In this document: piece by piece, positions 55,527 through 64,000 of the stretch | Layout of the letters: every line of letters starts with the position of its first letter | How positions within the stretch are numbered: position 1 is the stretch's first letter | Assembly: GCF_014280035.1 (NCBI RefSeq) | Contig: NZ_CP047957.1 | Coordinates: 186,001 to 250,000, forward strand | Source: Synechococcus sp. A18-25c | Lineage (GTDB): Bacteria > Cyanobacteriota > Cyanobacteriia > PCC-6307 > Cyanobiaceae | Direction: 5' to 3' | Length of the DNA stretch: 64,000 bases | Position numbers and translations under genes: made by a program | The notes under the pieces: generated by a model | Told to the model about the DNA's origin: nothing | What the model saw: only the letters and a program-made list of their open reading frames with translations | The model's database searches: none

Positions 55527-57656
55527 TCAGCGCGTTGTCACCCAGCCGATCTCACCCCAGGCCGTGCCGTCTTCGTTCAGCAAAACCGCGGCACTGTTTT
55601 CGGGCACGCTGATCAGCAGGGGCCCGCAGGTTTGAGGATCCACCAACAGCTCCAGCAGGGCCTGGTGGCGCGGACTTCCACTGCGGATCCCGCTCAAGTT
55701 CAGATTGACGCTTCCGTCATCCAGTTGAGCCCAGGCGCGCCGGTTGGCAGGGGCCATGGTGCTGGCCTGACCACTTTCCAGCAAGTCGAGGGCTTGGGGT
55801 AAAGCGGGAATCGCAAGGCCGTCGAGCACCACGCGCAGCGATCGGTTGCGCAGCATTTCTCCCAGGTGGCCCAGCAGTCCGAAGCCGGTGATATCGGTGG
55901 CAGCGTGAACTGAGCCAGGCTGCTGGCTGTCGAGGGTCTGAAGCGCCTCCACCAATGGGTGCTGACTAGTGGTCATCTGATCGAGGGCTGCATCCAAGGC
56001 AGCTGGCTTTGCTGCGCTGCGCATGGCCGCGGCGAACAGCACGCCGGTTCCTAGTGGGCGGCTGAGCAGCAACCGGTCTCCGGCTTGCAATCCGGCTTTG
56101 GGCCAGGGCGCATTCCTGGGCTGACCGCTCACGTTCAGGATCACCTGCACCGCTCGGCTGAGTGGTGGGGGAGCCGCGCCGTCTCGGGCTTCCAGGGTGT
56201 GCCCTCCGATCAGCTGGGCGCCTTGAGGTTCAAGGGCTGAGCGGATGCCGGCAAGGGTCTGCGCCAGCAGCATTTCCTGGGTGTGTGCCGCGGTTTCTGG
56301 AAGGGTGATCACGGTCTGTGCCGCCGTGACCAGAGCGCCGCAGGCCCACAGATCGGAGCAGGCATGCAGGGCGCTGAGGCGTCCATTCAGCCAGGGATCA
56401 CTGATCAGGGCTGGGAAGCCATCCACGCTCTGCAGCACTGGCGCCATCACACCGGCAGCGCGCATGGGCAGCACAGCCGCATCCTCCGGTTCAGAGCCCA
56501 GGCTGCCGATCCCGGCTTGTTTCAGGGCTCGTTCCAACGGCGCTCCAGGCAATTTGGCCGCACAACCTCGGCAGGTCATCTCCGCGGTGTCATCCATCGC
56601 TTCGCTGCTTTCGAACATGGCCATGAAGTGGGCGTCAATCGAGCGTTTCCAGCGCCACAGCAGCGGATGGGGACCAAAGAGATGGGATCCCCGCAGGCCC
56701 CAGGCCGTTGGCTGCCCGTTCTGGAAGCCCCCTAGCAGTTGCAAGGCCTGGCGCTGTGGCGTCCAGGGCTTCAACGGCTCTCCTTTGACCGCCGCTTCCA
56801 GATTGCGTGCCAGGGGCACAGCGGCCCGGACGGCCCAGACGCCCGATGGAGCGCGGGGATGGGCATCCAAAACGGCGCAGTCTCCCGCGGCGAGCACCTG
56901 GGTTTGTCCGAGCACTTGAAGGGTCGCCCTCGTGCGCAGGCGGCCAGTGTTGGTGCAGCAGGCCAGTCCGCTCTTCGTTAGCCAGGTCGGCGCCTGGCTG
57001 CCGGTGCAAAGCAGACCCGCTTCCGGTTGGGTCTGCGTCGGGGTCTGGTGTTCCACCAGTTCAATCTCGGCTTGGCGGAGCGCTCTCTGGAACGCTGCTG
57101 GCAAGCGATCGCTGATGGCCTGGAGTTTTAACGGGCGCTGCGGCCAGCGCTGCCGCAGGGCGAGGACCGTTTCCATGGCCGCCAGGCCGCTGCCCACCAC
57201 CCAGAAGGGAGCGCTCGCCACTGCTGGAGAGGTCATGGCGAGGTCCTGTTGCTGCAGGTATGCCAGTGCGGGTTCCAGGGGTTTGATCGGTACGAGGCCA
57301 TCCACCGCAGCCGGACTGGTACGCGTCACGGCACCCAGGTTGAGACTGAGCCAGTCGTAGGGCAGGTCGAGACGTCCGAGCAGCTGCAGGTGCCTGGCGG
57401 CGATGTCGAGTCCGGTGATCTCTGCAATCACCAGTGCGACTCCGGCCTGGTCAGCGAGATTCCTGAGGTCGACCTCTACCTGATTGCGTTGATAGAGACC
57501 TGCGATCAGCCCTGGCACCATGCCCGAATACAGCACTGTGCTGGACCGGCTCACCAGGGTGATCAGGCCCTGGGGGCGTTTCTGAGGACGCATGGACCAC
57601 CGGCGCAACAGCAGGGCGTGGCTGTGGCCTCCTCCCGCCAGCAGTAGACCACTCAT
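55527..57656 (-). CDS. selD: Selenide, water dikinase fused to an N-terminal FAD/NAD(P)-type oxidoreductase
   Basis: 709 residues. Residues 1-355 are a pyridine-nucleotide-disulfide oxidoreductase-like domain (LLAGGGHSHALLLRR at 5-19; VVGSGLAAMETVLALR at 153-168). Residues about 360-709 are SelD: catalytic C365 and K368 in CRGCAAKLPG, metal-binding EDAAVLPMR, and GGHTLEARDG. SelD makes selenophosphate from selenide and ATP. In organisms without selenocysteine it serves 2-selenouridine in tRNA. The fusion suggests a redox step coupled to selenide supply. Its ATG overlaps the galE stop by four bases. Confidence 0.9.
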   Translation of the reverse strand: MSGLLLAGGGHSHALLLRRWSMRPQKRPQGLITLVSRSSTVLYSGMVPGLIAGLYQRNQVEVDLRNLADQAGVALVIAEITGLDIAARHLQLLGRLDLPYDWLSLNLGAVTRTSPAAVDGLVPIKPLEPALAYLQQQDLAMTSPAVASAPFWVVGSGLAAMETVLALRQRWPQRPLKLQAISDRLPAAFQRALRQAEIELVEHQTPTQTQPEAGLLCTGSQAPTWLTKSGLACCTNTGRLRTRATLQVLGQTQVLAAGDCAVLDAHPRAPSGVWAVRAAVPLARNLEAAVKGEPLKPWTPQRQALQLLGGFQNGQPTAWGLRGSHLFGPHPLLWRWKRSIDAHFMAMFESSEAMDDTAEMTCRGCAAKLPGAPLERALKQAGIGSLGSEPEDAAVLPMRAAGVMAPVLQSVDGFPALISDPWLNGRLSALHACSDLWACGALVTAAQTVITLPETAAHTQEMLLAQTLAGIRSALEPQGAQLIGGHTLEARDGAAPPPLSRAVQVILNVSGQPRNAPWPKAGLQAGDRLLLSRPLGTGVLFAAAMRSAAKPAALDAALDQMTTSQHPLVEALQTLDSQQPGSVHAATDITGFGLLGHLGEMLRNRSLRVVLDGLAIPALPQALDLLESGQASTMAPANRRAWAQLDDGSVNLNLSGIRSGSPRHQALLELLVDPQTCGPLLISVPENSAAVLLNEDGTAWGEIGWVTTR

Positions 57657-58723
57657 TCGCGTTGGCCATAACCCGCTGGATTCGCGGATTGCCAGGCCCA
57701 GCCGTCACGGCAGATGTCATCGAGGGAACGCTCGGTTCTCCACCCGAGTCGCCGCAGTGCCAACGATGGATCGGCGACGGTGATGGCGGCATCGCCAGGT
57801 CGGCGATCAACAATGGTGTGGGGGATCGGTTGCCCGCAGGCATGGCCGAAGGCGTTCACCACCTCCAGCACTGAGATGCCCCGACCGCTGCCGAGGTTGA
57901 CTGTGAGCACCTGGGGCGCTTCCGACAGCAGGCAGTCGAGGGCTGCCTTGTGCCCCTCCGCCAGGTCCATGACATGGATGTAATCCCGCACGCAGGTGCC
58001 ATCCGGGGTGGACCAGTCGCCTCCAAAGATTTGCAGACGCTCGCGGCGTCCCACGGCTACCTGGCTCACAAAGGGAAAGAGATTGTTCGGAATTCCCAAC
58101 GGGTCTTCCCCGATCAGGCCGCTGGAATGAGCACCGACAGGGTTGAAGTAGCGCAGACAGGCGATGCGCCAGCGGTCCGGTGCGCTGGCGGCGAGGTCAC
58201 GGAGCAGACGTTCCACGGCGGCTTTGGTGTGGCCGTAGGGGTTGATGGGCTGCACCGAAGCTGTTTCCTGGATTGGCACCCGCTCCGGATAGCCGTAGAG
58301 GGTTGCACTGCTGCTGAACACCAGCGTGCGGCACGCGAAGGTGTCCATCACCCGCATCAGCGTCATGGATCCACCCACATTCACGCTCCAATAACGCAGC
58401 GGGTCTTGGACCGATTCTCCGACGGCCTTGAGTCCTGCAAAGTGCACCACGGCTTCGATGGGATGGCCGCTGTTGAGCGCCTGCTGAAAGATTCTGTCGA
58501 GACACTGACGGTCGTTCACATCGCCCGTCACTGTGCGCAGCCGTCGTGACGCGGCATTACCAGGAGGCAGGTGGCTCAGCGTCGCGACACGTTCGAGGGC
58601 ATGAGCGGAGCTGTTGCTGAAGTCATCGAGCACGATCAGGTCATGACCCGCTTCGAGCAGCACCACACAGGTGTGGCTGCCGATGAAGCCGGCCCCTCCA
58701 GTGATCAGTAGCTGCGTCATCAT
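57653..58723 (-). CDS. galE: UDP-glucose 4-epimerase
   Basis: Interconverts UDP-glucose and UDP-galactose. 356 residues. It has [12 protein letters not shown] at 7-18, [16 protein letters not shown] with the catalytic Ser, YGHTKAAVE with Tyr/Lys, and [16 protein letters not shown]. The start has two consecutive ATG codons (58723 and 58720). It overlaps the selD start by four bases and is divergent from hisS. Confidence 0.93.
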   Translation of the reverse strand: MMTQLLITGGAGFIGSHTCVVLLEAGHDLIVLDDFSNSSAHALERVATLSHLPPGNAASRRLRTVTGDVNDRQCLDRIFQQALNSGHPIEAVVHFAGLKAVGESVQDPLRYWSVNVGGSMTLMRVMDTFACRTLVFSSSATLYGYPERVPIQETASVQPINPYGHTKAAVERLLRDLAASAPDRWRIACLRYFNPVGAHSSGLIGEDPLGIPNNLFPFVSQVAVGRRERLQIFGGDWSTPDGTCVRDYIHVMDLAEGHKAALDCLLSEAPQVLTVNLGSGRGISVLEVVNAFGHACGQPIPHTIVDRRPGDAAITVADPSLALRRLGWRTERSLDDICRDGWAWQSANPAGYGQRE

Positions 58724-58795
58724 TTGACCCTATGGCAAGGATCCTGGGTTGAGCGTCGGCTGAGGGGCAGACTGGTCAGCGGTCTCGAGGATTGC

Positions 58796-60121
58796 GTGAG
58801 TCAGCTGCAGAGCCTGCGCGGCATGGTGGATCTGCTGCCCGCCCAGACACATCGTTGGCAGGCGGTAGAGGCCGTGGCCCGTGCACACTTCGGCCGCTCC
58901 GGGTTCGAAGAAATCCGCACACCGCTGCTCGAGGTCACCGAACTGTTCGCTCGCGGCATTGGTGAGGCCACCGATGTTGTCGGGAAGGAAATGTATAGCT
59001 TTCAGGATCGTGGTGATCGATCTTGCACGCTGCGTCCTGAAGGCACGGCGTCGGTGGTTCGATCCGCCGTTCAGCATGGCCTTCTCAGCCAAGGCGCTCA
59101 AAAGCTTTGGTATGGCGGGCCGATGTTCCGGTACGAACGTCCTCAGGCCGGTCGTCAGCGTCAGTTTCACCAGATTGGCGTGGAGTGGCTGGGCGTCAGT
59201 TCCGCCCGCAGTGATGCGGAAGTGATTGCTCTGGCCTGGGACCTGCTCGATGCCCTCGGTGTACGCGGCCTGGAACTGCAGATCAACAGTCTCGGCACGC
59301 CGGACGATCGCCAGCGTTACCGCGATCAGTTGGTGTCTTGGCTCGAAGCCCGTTTTGATCAGCTGGATCCTGAATCCCAGCAACGCCTCACCACCAATCC
59401 CCTGCGCATCCTCGACAGCAAGAGCACGATGACTCAGGAGCTGTTGAGTAACGCTCCCACCCTGTTGGATGCCCTTTGCGACGAGAGCGCTGCGCGGTTT
59501 GAGGCCGTGCAGCGTTTTCTGAGCGCTCTGGGAATTCCCTATCGAGTGAACACGCGCCTGGTCCGAGGACTTGACTACTACGGTCACACCGCCTTCGAAA
59601 TCACCAGCGATCAGCTGGGTGCGCAGGCCACCGTCTGTGGTGGTGGCCGCTACGACGGACTTGTTCAGCAACTGGGTGGTGCCGCCACCCCCGCCGTCGG
59701 CTGGGCCCTGGGAATGGAGCGGTTGCTTTTGGTGTTGGAGGCCGCTGCTGCTGCCGATCCGCAAGGGCCCGCGGCACGTCTGACGGCGGCAAGGCCTCCA
59801 GACCTCTATCTCGTGAATCGAGGGGACCAGGCGGAAGCCTGTGCGCTGGTGCTGGCCCGGCAACTGCGTAGTGAAGGCATTGCCGTGGAACTGGACGGGT
59901 CTGGGGCCGCTTTCGGCAAGCAGTTCAAACGCGCTGACCGCAGTGGAGCGGCCTGGGCGGTCGTGATCGGCGATCAGGAGGCGGAAGCCGGATCGCTGCG
60001 CTTAAAGCCTCTGCTCGGTCAGGGTGCAGAGCAGACCTTGCCGTTGGCCTCTCCGGATGCTCTGGTTGCCATCCTTCAGGCCGGCAACGCGATCCTTAGC
60101 AGCGACCAGGATCAGCGATAA
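58796..60121 (+). CDS. hisS: Histidine-tRNA ligase
   Basis: About 441 residues from a GTG at 58796 ([16 protein letters not shown]); the frame is open to 58724, next to the divergent galE start, but that extension has no family sequence. Class II motifs are seen in [22 protein letters not shown] and [16 protein letters not shown]. Histidine-specific boxes are [12 protein letters not shown] and [14 protein letters not shown]. The anticodon-binding domain is at the C-terminus (about 345-441). Confidence 0.95.
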   Translation: MSQLQSLRGMVDLLPAQTHRWQAVEAVARAHFGRSGFEEIRTPLLEVTELFARGIGEATDVVGKEMYSFQDRGDRSCTLRPEGTASVVRSAVQHGLLSQGAQKLWYGGPMFRYERPQAGRQRQFHQIGVEWLGVSSARSDAEVIALAWDLLDALGVRGLELQINSLGTPDDRQRYRDQLVSWLEARFDQLDPESQQRLTTNPLRILDSKSTMTQELLSNAPTLLDALCDESAARFEAVQRFLSALGIPYRVNTRLVRGLDYYGHTAFEITSDQLGAQATVCGGGRYDGLVQQLGGAATPAVGWALGMERLLLVLEAAAAADPQGPAARLTAARPPDLYLVNRGDQAEACALVLARQLRSEGIAVELDGSGAAFGKQFKRADRSGAAWAVVIGDQEAEAGSLRLKPLLGQGAEQTLPLASPDALVAILQAGNAILSSDQDQR

Positions 60122-60157
60122 CCTTCCCCGATCCGTCGGCTCTGCCACAGCTACTCG

Positions 60158-61600
60158 ATGTCTGCTGCCCCTATCCGCTCCATCTGCTGCATCGGTGCTG
60201 GTTACGTGGGTGGCCCAACCATGGCGGTGATCGCTGACCGCTGTCCGGATGTGCAGGTGACGGTGGTTGACATCAACCAGACCCGCATCGACGCCTGGAA
60301 TGACAGCGATCTCAGCAAGCTTCCGGTTTATGAACCTGGCTTGGATGCCGTGGTGGGACGCGCCAGGGGCCGCAATCTTCACTTCTCCACGTCGGTGGAC
60401 GACGCTATCGCCGCGGCGGACATGGTGTTCATTTCCGTAAACACCCCTACCAAAACCAAGGGCCTGGGAGCTGGGCAGGCCAGTGATCTGCGCTGGGTGG
60501 AAGCCTGTGCGCGGCAAGTGGCCAAGTCGGCCACTGGTCACACCATTGTGGTGGAAAAGAGCACCCTGCCGGTGCGTACGGCCGAGGCGGTCAAAGCGAT
60601 CCTGTCTGCCGCAGAACAGTCCACTAGCGGCGCTCAGCGCAGTTTTGCGGTCCTTTCCAACCCCGAATTCCTCGCGGAAGGCACCGCGATTCCTGATCTC
60701 GAATCACCGGATCGTGTGTTGATCGGGGGTGAGCACCCCGACGCCATCGATGCACTGGCTTCGGTGTATGGGCAATGGGTGCCCCAGGAGCGCATCCTGC
60801 GCACCAATCTCTGGAGCAGTGAGCTTTCCAAGCTCACGGCCAATGCCTTCCTGGCGCAACGAATCAGCTCGATCAACAGTGTGGGGGCCCTCTGTGAGGC
60901 CACCGGTGCCGACGTGCGCGAGGTGGCCAAAGCGATTGGCACCGACAGCCGCATCGGCCCCAAATTTCTGCAGGCTGGCCCTGGCTTTGGCGGCAGCTGC
61001 TTCCAGAAAGACATCCTCAATCTGGTTTATCTCTGCCGACATTTCGGTTTGCCAGATGTGGCCGACTACTGGGAATCGGTGGTGACGGTCAACACTTGGC
61101 AGCAGCACCGCATTGCGCGCACGGTGGTGCAGAAGCTGTTCGGAACGGTGACCGGCAAGCGATTGGCGATTCTCGGTTTCGCCTTCAAGGCCGACACCAA
61201 CGACACGCGCGAAGCCCCGGCCATCCGGATTGCCCAGGATCTTCTCGAGGAAGGGGCACAGCTAGCAATCCATGATCCGAAGGTGGATTCCGAGCAGATC
61301 GCCCGTGATCTCAAGCTTCCGGCTAGTTCCGCTCCCGATGCTGAATCCGGTCCCACGCGAGCAGCTCTGAGTGGAGAAGGTACCTGGTGGCCTAGTGACG
61401 AGATCGCTGCGGCAGTGAGTGGTGCTGACGCGGTGCTGATCCTCACTGAATGGCAGCAGTATCGAGATCTCGACTGGTGTCAGTTGGCGCCTCTGATGCG
61501 TCAGCCCGCCTGGGTGTTTGATGCCCGTTCGGTGGTGAAGCCCGCTGACGTGCTGGCGGCTGGGTTGCAGCTCTGGCGCGTGGGTGAAGGCCAGCCATGA
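60158..61600 (+). CDS. ugd: UDP-glucose 6-dehydrogenase
   Basis: Oxidises UDP-glucose to UDP-glucuronate with two NAD+. 480 residues. It has the Rossmann motif CIGAGYVGGPTMAVIA, VVEKSTLPVRTAE, LTANAFLAQRISSIN, and the catalytic cysteine in GFGGSCFQKDILNLVY. The sequence resembles the animal/plant type (VDINQTRIDAWN) rather than the short bacterial type. It is translationally linked to the next epimerase (4-base overlap). It feeds both the 4-epimerase behind it and the UDP-xylose synthase at 644-1597. Confidence 0.94.
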   Translation: MSAAPIRSICCIGAGYVGGPTMAVIADRCPDVQVTVVDINQTRIDAWNDSDLSKLPVYEPGLDAVVGRARGRNLHFSTSVDDAIAAADMVFISVNTPTKTKGLGAGQASDLRWVEACARQVAKSATGHTIVVEKSTLPVRTAEAVKAILSAAEQSTSGAQRSFAVLSNPEFLAEGTAIPDLESPDRVLIGGEHPDAIDALASVYGQWVPQERILRTNLWSSELSKLTANAFLAQRISSINSVGALCEATGADVREVAKAIGTDSRIGPKFLQAGPGFGGSCFQKDILNLVYLCRHFGLPDVADYWESVVTVNTWQQHRIARTVVQKLFGTVTGKRLAILGFAFKADTNDTREAPAIRIAQDLLEEGAQLAIHDPKVDSEQIARDLKLPASSAPDAESGPTRAALSGEGTWWPSDEIAAAVSGADAVLILTEWQQYRDLDWCQLAPLMRQPAWVFDARSVVKPADVLAAGLQLWRVGEGQP

Positions 61601-62640
61601 GTGCTGATCGCACCTCTATAACCCGCCCCGTTTTGATCACAGGAGCCGCCGGTTTTATCGGTGCTGCTCTGGCGTTACGTCTGCTTGAACGCGGGGAGCG
61701 TGTTGTGGGGATCGACAACCTCAACACCTATTACGACCCTGCGCTCAAGCGAGCCCGGCTGGCCCGAGTGGAAGCGGCGGCTTCTCCTGGCGCCTGGCGT
61801 TTCGACCCATTGGCGTTGGAGGATGGTCCGGCACTGATGGCTCTGTTCGCTGAAGAGCAGCCCCGGGTGGTGGTGAATCTGGCCGCTCAGGCCGGGGTTC
61901 GCTACTCCCTCGAGAATCCGTCTGCCTACATCCAGAGCAACCTTGTTGGCTTCGGCCACATTCTCGAGGGCTGTCGCCACCACGGCGTGGAGAATCTGGT
62001 GTACGCCTCAAGCAGTTCGGTCTACGGGGGCAATCGGAATCTCCCCTTTCATGAGCGACAGCCGGTGAATCATCCGGTGAGCTTGTATGCCGCCAGCAAG
62101 AAGGCCAATGAGCTGATGGCCCACACCTACAGCCATCTCTATGGATTGCCGGCGACCGGTCTTCGTTTCTTCACGGTGTATGGCCCCTGGGGACGTCCGG
62201 ATATGGCTCCCATGCTGTTTGCCAAAGCGATCCTGGCCGGTGAACCCATCAAGGTGTTTAACCACGGAAAGATGCAGCGTGATTTCACCTATATCGATGA
62301 CATCGTCGAAGGGGTGCTGCGCTGTTGCGACAAGCCAGCAACGGCTAATCCAGCGTTCGATCCTCTGGCCCCCGATCCTGCAACGGCGGAGGCGTCCCAC
62401 AGGGTGTTCAACATCGGCAACAGTCAGCCCACAGAGTTGCTGCGCTTCATTGAGGTGATGGAACAAGCGCTGGGACGCGATGCAGTGAAGGATTTTCAGC
62501 CCATGCAACCCGGCGATGTGGTGGCGACGGCTGCGGACACCCAGGCATTGGAGGATTGGGTCGGATTTAGGCCCAGAACCCCGATTGAAACCGGAGTGGA
62601 TCGTTTCGCCCATTGGTACCGCGAGTTCTACGCGGTCTGA
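61597..62640 (+). CDS. UDP-glucuronate 4-epimerase family protein
   Basis: 347 residues, starting in the stop of ugd. It has TGAAGFIGAALALRLLERG, DNLNTYYDPALKRARL (typical of UDP-uronate epimerases), YASSSSVYGGN and YAASKKANELMAHTY with catalytic Tyr/Lys. Then come FTVYGPWGRPDMAPMLF and QRDFTYIDDIVEG. It would convert UDP-glucuronate to UDP-galacturonate for surface polysaccharide. An intrinsic terminator follows 55 bases later. Confidence 0.92.
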   Translation: MSADRTSITRPVLITGAAGFIGAALALRLLERGERVVGIDNLNTYYDPALKRARLARVEAAASPGAWRFDPLALEDGPALMALFAEEQPRVVVNLAAQAGVRYSLENPSAYIQSNLVGFGHILEGCRHHGVENLVYASSSSVYGGNRNLPFHERQPVNHPVSLYAASKKANELMAHTYSHLYGLPATGLRFFTVYGPWGRPDMAPMLFAKAILAGEPIKVFNHGKMQRDFTYIDDIVEGVLRCCDKPATANPAFDPLAPDPATAEASHRVFNIGNSQPTELLRFIEVMEQALGRDAVKDFQPMQPGDVVATAADTQALEDWVGFRPRTPIETGVDRFAHWYREFYAV

Positions 62641-62694
62641 AGGGATTGGCTTGTTGCGTTCCTTTTGGCTCGATCCGTCTTAACCCCAGGCATT

Positions 62695-62720
62695 AAAAAA
62701 CCGACCCAAGGCCGGTTTTC
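62695..62720. terminator. Bidirectional intrinsic terminator between the epimerase gene and psbJ
   Basis: AAAACCG (62697-62703) pairs with CGGTTTT (62713-62719), flanked by A-rich and T-rich runs, so it can serve the plus-strand epimerase and the minus-strand psbEFLJ operon. Confidence 0.7.
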
Positions 62721-62750
62721 TTGGCGGATGCTGATGAAGAAGACCTTGTT

Positions 62751-62951
62751 TTAGGCGGAACCCACACCGGTGTAAGAGCCGTAGAAGAACAGGCCCACCA
62801 CAAAGATCACTGCCATTCCACCGGCTGTAGCCACCAGCCATAGAGGCAGAGTTCCCTCGGTCCAGCGGGAACGCCAGGCAACGGCCGGTCGACCATCGGG
62901 AAGACGATCGGGGATGCGACCGTCAGGAAGACCTGATTTCTTACCACTCAT
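62751..62951 (-). CDS. psbJ: Photosystem II protein J
   Basis: 66-residue single-span subunit of photosystem II near cytochrome b559. One membrane segment (about 36-58, [20 protein letters not shown]) ends in GSYTGVGSA. The N-terminus is longer and more polar than in many cyanobacteria, as is usual in marine forms. Last gene of the psbE-F-L-J operon, 11 bases after psbL. Confidence 0.95.
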   Translation of the reverse strand: MSGKKSGLPDGRIPDRLPDGRPAVAWRSRWTEGTLPLWLVATAGGMAVIFVVGLFFYGSYTGVGSA

Positions 62952-62962
62952 GATTTAAGTCC

Positions 62963-63082
62963 TCAGTTGAAGAAGTAGCTGGAGAACAAAATGCCGGTCA
63001 CGAATACGAACAGCAGACCCAAATAGAGACTGGTTCTGTTGAGTTCAACGGGCAGGGTATTGGGGTTTTTGTTGCGCTCCAT
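62963..63082 (-). CDS. psbL: Photosystem II protein L
   Basis: 39 residues from the ATG at 63082 ([19 protein letters not shown]). One membrane segment (about 19-37) ends in SSYFFN. It lies at the monomer interface of photosystem II and protects QA function. Between psbF and psbJ with gaps of 17 and 11 bases. Confidence 0.96.
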   Translation of the reverse strand: MERNKNPNTLPVELNRTSLYLGLLFVFVTGILFSSYFFN

Positions 63083-63099
63083 GGTGTTCGGTGGGGTGA

Positions 63100-63237
63100 T
63101 CAGCGGCGGATGAACTGCATGGCGGCCAGGGCGCCAAGGAAGAACACCGTGGGAACCCCCAGGGTGTGAACTGCAAGCCAACGCACCGTGAAGATCGGGT
63201 AGTTGCGCGGCGTGGACGTGGCGGGAGACTGTGTCAT
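63100..63237 (-). CDS. psbF: Cytochrome b559 beta subunit
   Basis: 45 residues from the ATG at 63237 to the TGA at 63100. The single helix carries the heme ligand H24 in [11 protein letters not shown], followed by [14 protein letters not shown]. It pairs with PsbE to hold the b559 heme in photosystem II. 8 bases after psbE. Confidence 0.97.
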   Translation of the reverse strand: MTQSPATSTPRNYPIFTVRWLAVHTLGVPTVFFLGALAAMQFIRR

Positions 63238-63245
63238 GGATCGAG

Positions 63246-63494
63246 TTATTTCAGGCGCAGGTCAAGGTCGGACTTGCCTTCGTAGCGCTGGCTGACGACA
63301 GGCGCTTTGCTTTCGCTGGCCTGGAAGTAAGCGTCAGGACGAGGAGTTCCAAATGCGTCGTAGGCAAGGCCCGTCGACACAAACAGGAACCCGGCCAAGA
63401 AGATGGAGGGAAGTGTGATGGCGTGGATCACCCAATAGCGAATGCTGGTGATGATCTCGAAAAACGGGCGTTCCCCGGTGGAGCCGGCAGCCAT
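63246..63494 (-). CDS. psbE: Cytochrome b559 alpha subunit
   Basis: 82 residues. The heme ligand is H24 in [11 protein letters not shown], in the only membrane helix. The lumenal tail holds [15 protein letters not shown], typical of PsbE. It heads the psbE-F-L-J operon; ycf48 lies 106 bases upstream on the same strand, the usual cyanobacterial order. Confidence 0.97.
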   Translation of the reverse strand: MAAGSTGERPFFEIITSIRYWVIHAITLPSIFLAGFLFVSTGLAYDAFGTPRPDAYFQASESKAPVVSQRYEGKSDLDLRLK

Positions 63495-63600
63495 GGCTTC
63501 GGGTGTATCAGCTCGGTGATCCTAGGGGTAGGGCTTCGACCACTGCGCCAGCCCCCCGGTCTTGGTTACAGAGCGTTGTTTGCCGGGGGCTTGATTGGCC

Positions 63601-64000
63601 TCAGCTGATGGCAGACCAGCGCAACATCAGGCCGCGTTCGCCCAGTAGAAAGGCGTGGCGTTGGTTGGCGCTGTCGTCGAAGACAAAGCGGGTGAAATTG
63701 GTCGGGGCTTGAGCGCTTTCGGGGTCGCGTTCCCAGCTGTCACCGCCATCGCGGCTGACGAGCAGGGTTCCATTGCCGCCGCCGGCCCAGATGACGCCAT
63801 CGTCTGACCAGGCCATGTCGAGGTAGCCGTAACCATTGGTGATCGGGATGATTGGCTTGCTCCAGCTTTCGTTGTCGCTGGCGTTGTCGTTCAGGCGGAT
63901 CTGTGCACCGCGGGCCACCATCCAGAGGCGTCCATCCGGTTGATAGCCAATGCTCTGCAGCCGTTGGCTGCTGACCCGTTGGTGCACCTGCCACACGTCC
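63601..64000 (-). CDS. ycf48: Photosystem II assembly factor Ycf48 (C-terminal part)
   Basis: C-terminal 132 residues of a beta-propeller lumenal factor that binds early D1 intermediates in photosystem II assembly; the N-terminus lies past the right edge. Blade-like repeats with GRLWMVARG, IWAGGGNGTLLVSRDGGDSW and FLLGERGLML are visible. The frame continues to the window end, so the GTG at 63996 is not a start. The neighbouring psbEFLJ operon supports the call. Confidence 0.9.
   Translation of the reverse strand, partial: DVWQVHQRVSSQRLQSIGYQPDGRLWMVARGAQIRLNDNASDNESWSKPIIPITNGYGYLDMAWSDDGVIWAGGGNGTLLVSRDGGDSWERDPESAQAPTNFTRFVFDDSANQRHAFLLGERGLMLRWSAIS

Noticed and set aside
58730-59863. Minus-strand reading frame of 377 codons opposite hisS
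   Set aside because: Mirror of the conserved hisS motifs; no independent evidence of coding.

Overview
The window is chromosomal DNA from a marine picocyanobacterium, most likely Synechococcus of the marine alpha-cyanobacterial lineage. Supporting evidence is a high-GC, very compact genome with overlapping convergent genes, photosystem genes (psaC, psbEFLJ, ycf48), the NDH-1 subunit ndhS, heme oxygenase for bilin synthesis, and the acpP-fabF-tkt / psaC-glmS arrangement. No insertion sequence, prophage or CRISPR array is visible.

Layout. 1-2771: a minus-strand glycan module (GtrA, family 2 glycosyltransferase, UDP-xylose synthase, cut-off polytopic membrane protein) downstream of tkt-fabF-acpP. 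6528-12566: core genes (psaC, glmS, manC, rimM, ndhS, a potassium channel, rnc). 12665-16227: two convergent RTX proteins sharing one C-terminal module; the larger is a metzincin protease with a 28-glycine linker. 16400-16930: rnpB and tRNA-Arg(CCU), divergent and almost touching. 17024-33435: metabolic genes (glgP, antiporter, hydrolase, mutarotase, glcE/glcF flanking an acid-sugar kinase, icd) and a second lipid-linked-sugar module (GT2 plus a GtrA-YdjC fusion).

33509-48765: heme oxygenase leads into a plus-strand surface-glycan block of four GT4-type glycosyltransferases, a longer glycosyltransferase with an extra C-terminal region, an ABC exporter, a sulfotransferase, a GT8-like enzyme, a GT-C-like membrane protein and another GT2. 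kdsA, kdsB, kdsC and kdsD are dispersed through 43.9-51.9 kb and together encode the route from ribulose 5-phosphate to CMP-Kdo. An O-antigen-ligase-like protein lies beside kdsD. 53106-64000: pcrA, a fused selD, galE, hisS, UDP-glucose dehydrogenase and UDP-glucuronate 4-epimerase, then psbJ-L-F-E and the C-terminal part of ycf48.

The genes fit one theme: nucleotide-sugar supply (UDP-Glc to UDP-GlcA, UDP-GalA and UDP-Xyl; GDP-mannose; CMP-Kdo), polymer assembly and export, and sulfation, embedded in core photosynthetic and photorespiratory genes. The least described parts are the GtrA-YdjC fusion, the UDP-xylose GtrA/GT2/GT-C module, the paired RTX proteins with a shared tail, the kinase between glcE and glcF, and the Kdo genes within the glycan island. 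No stretch above 300 bases lacks a gene.
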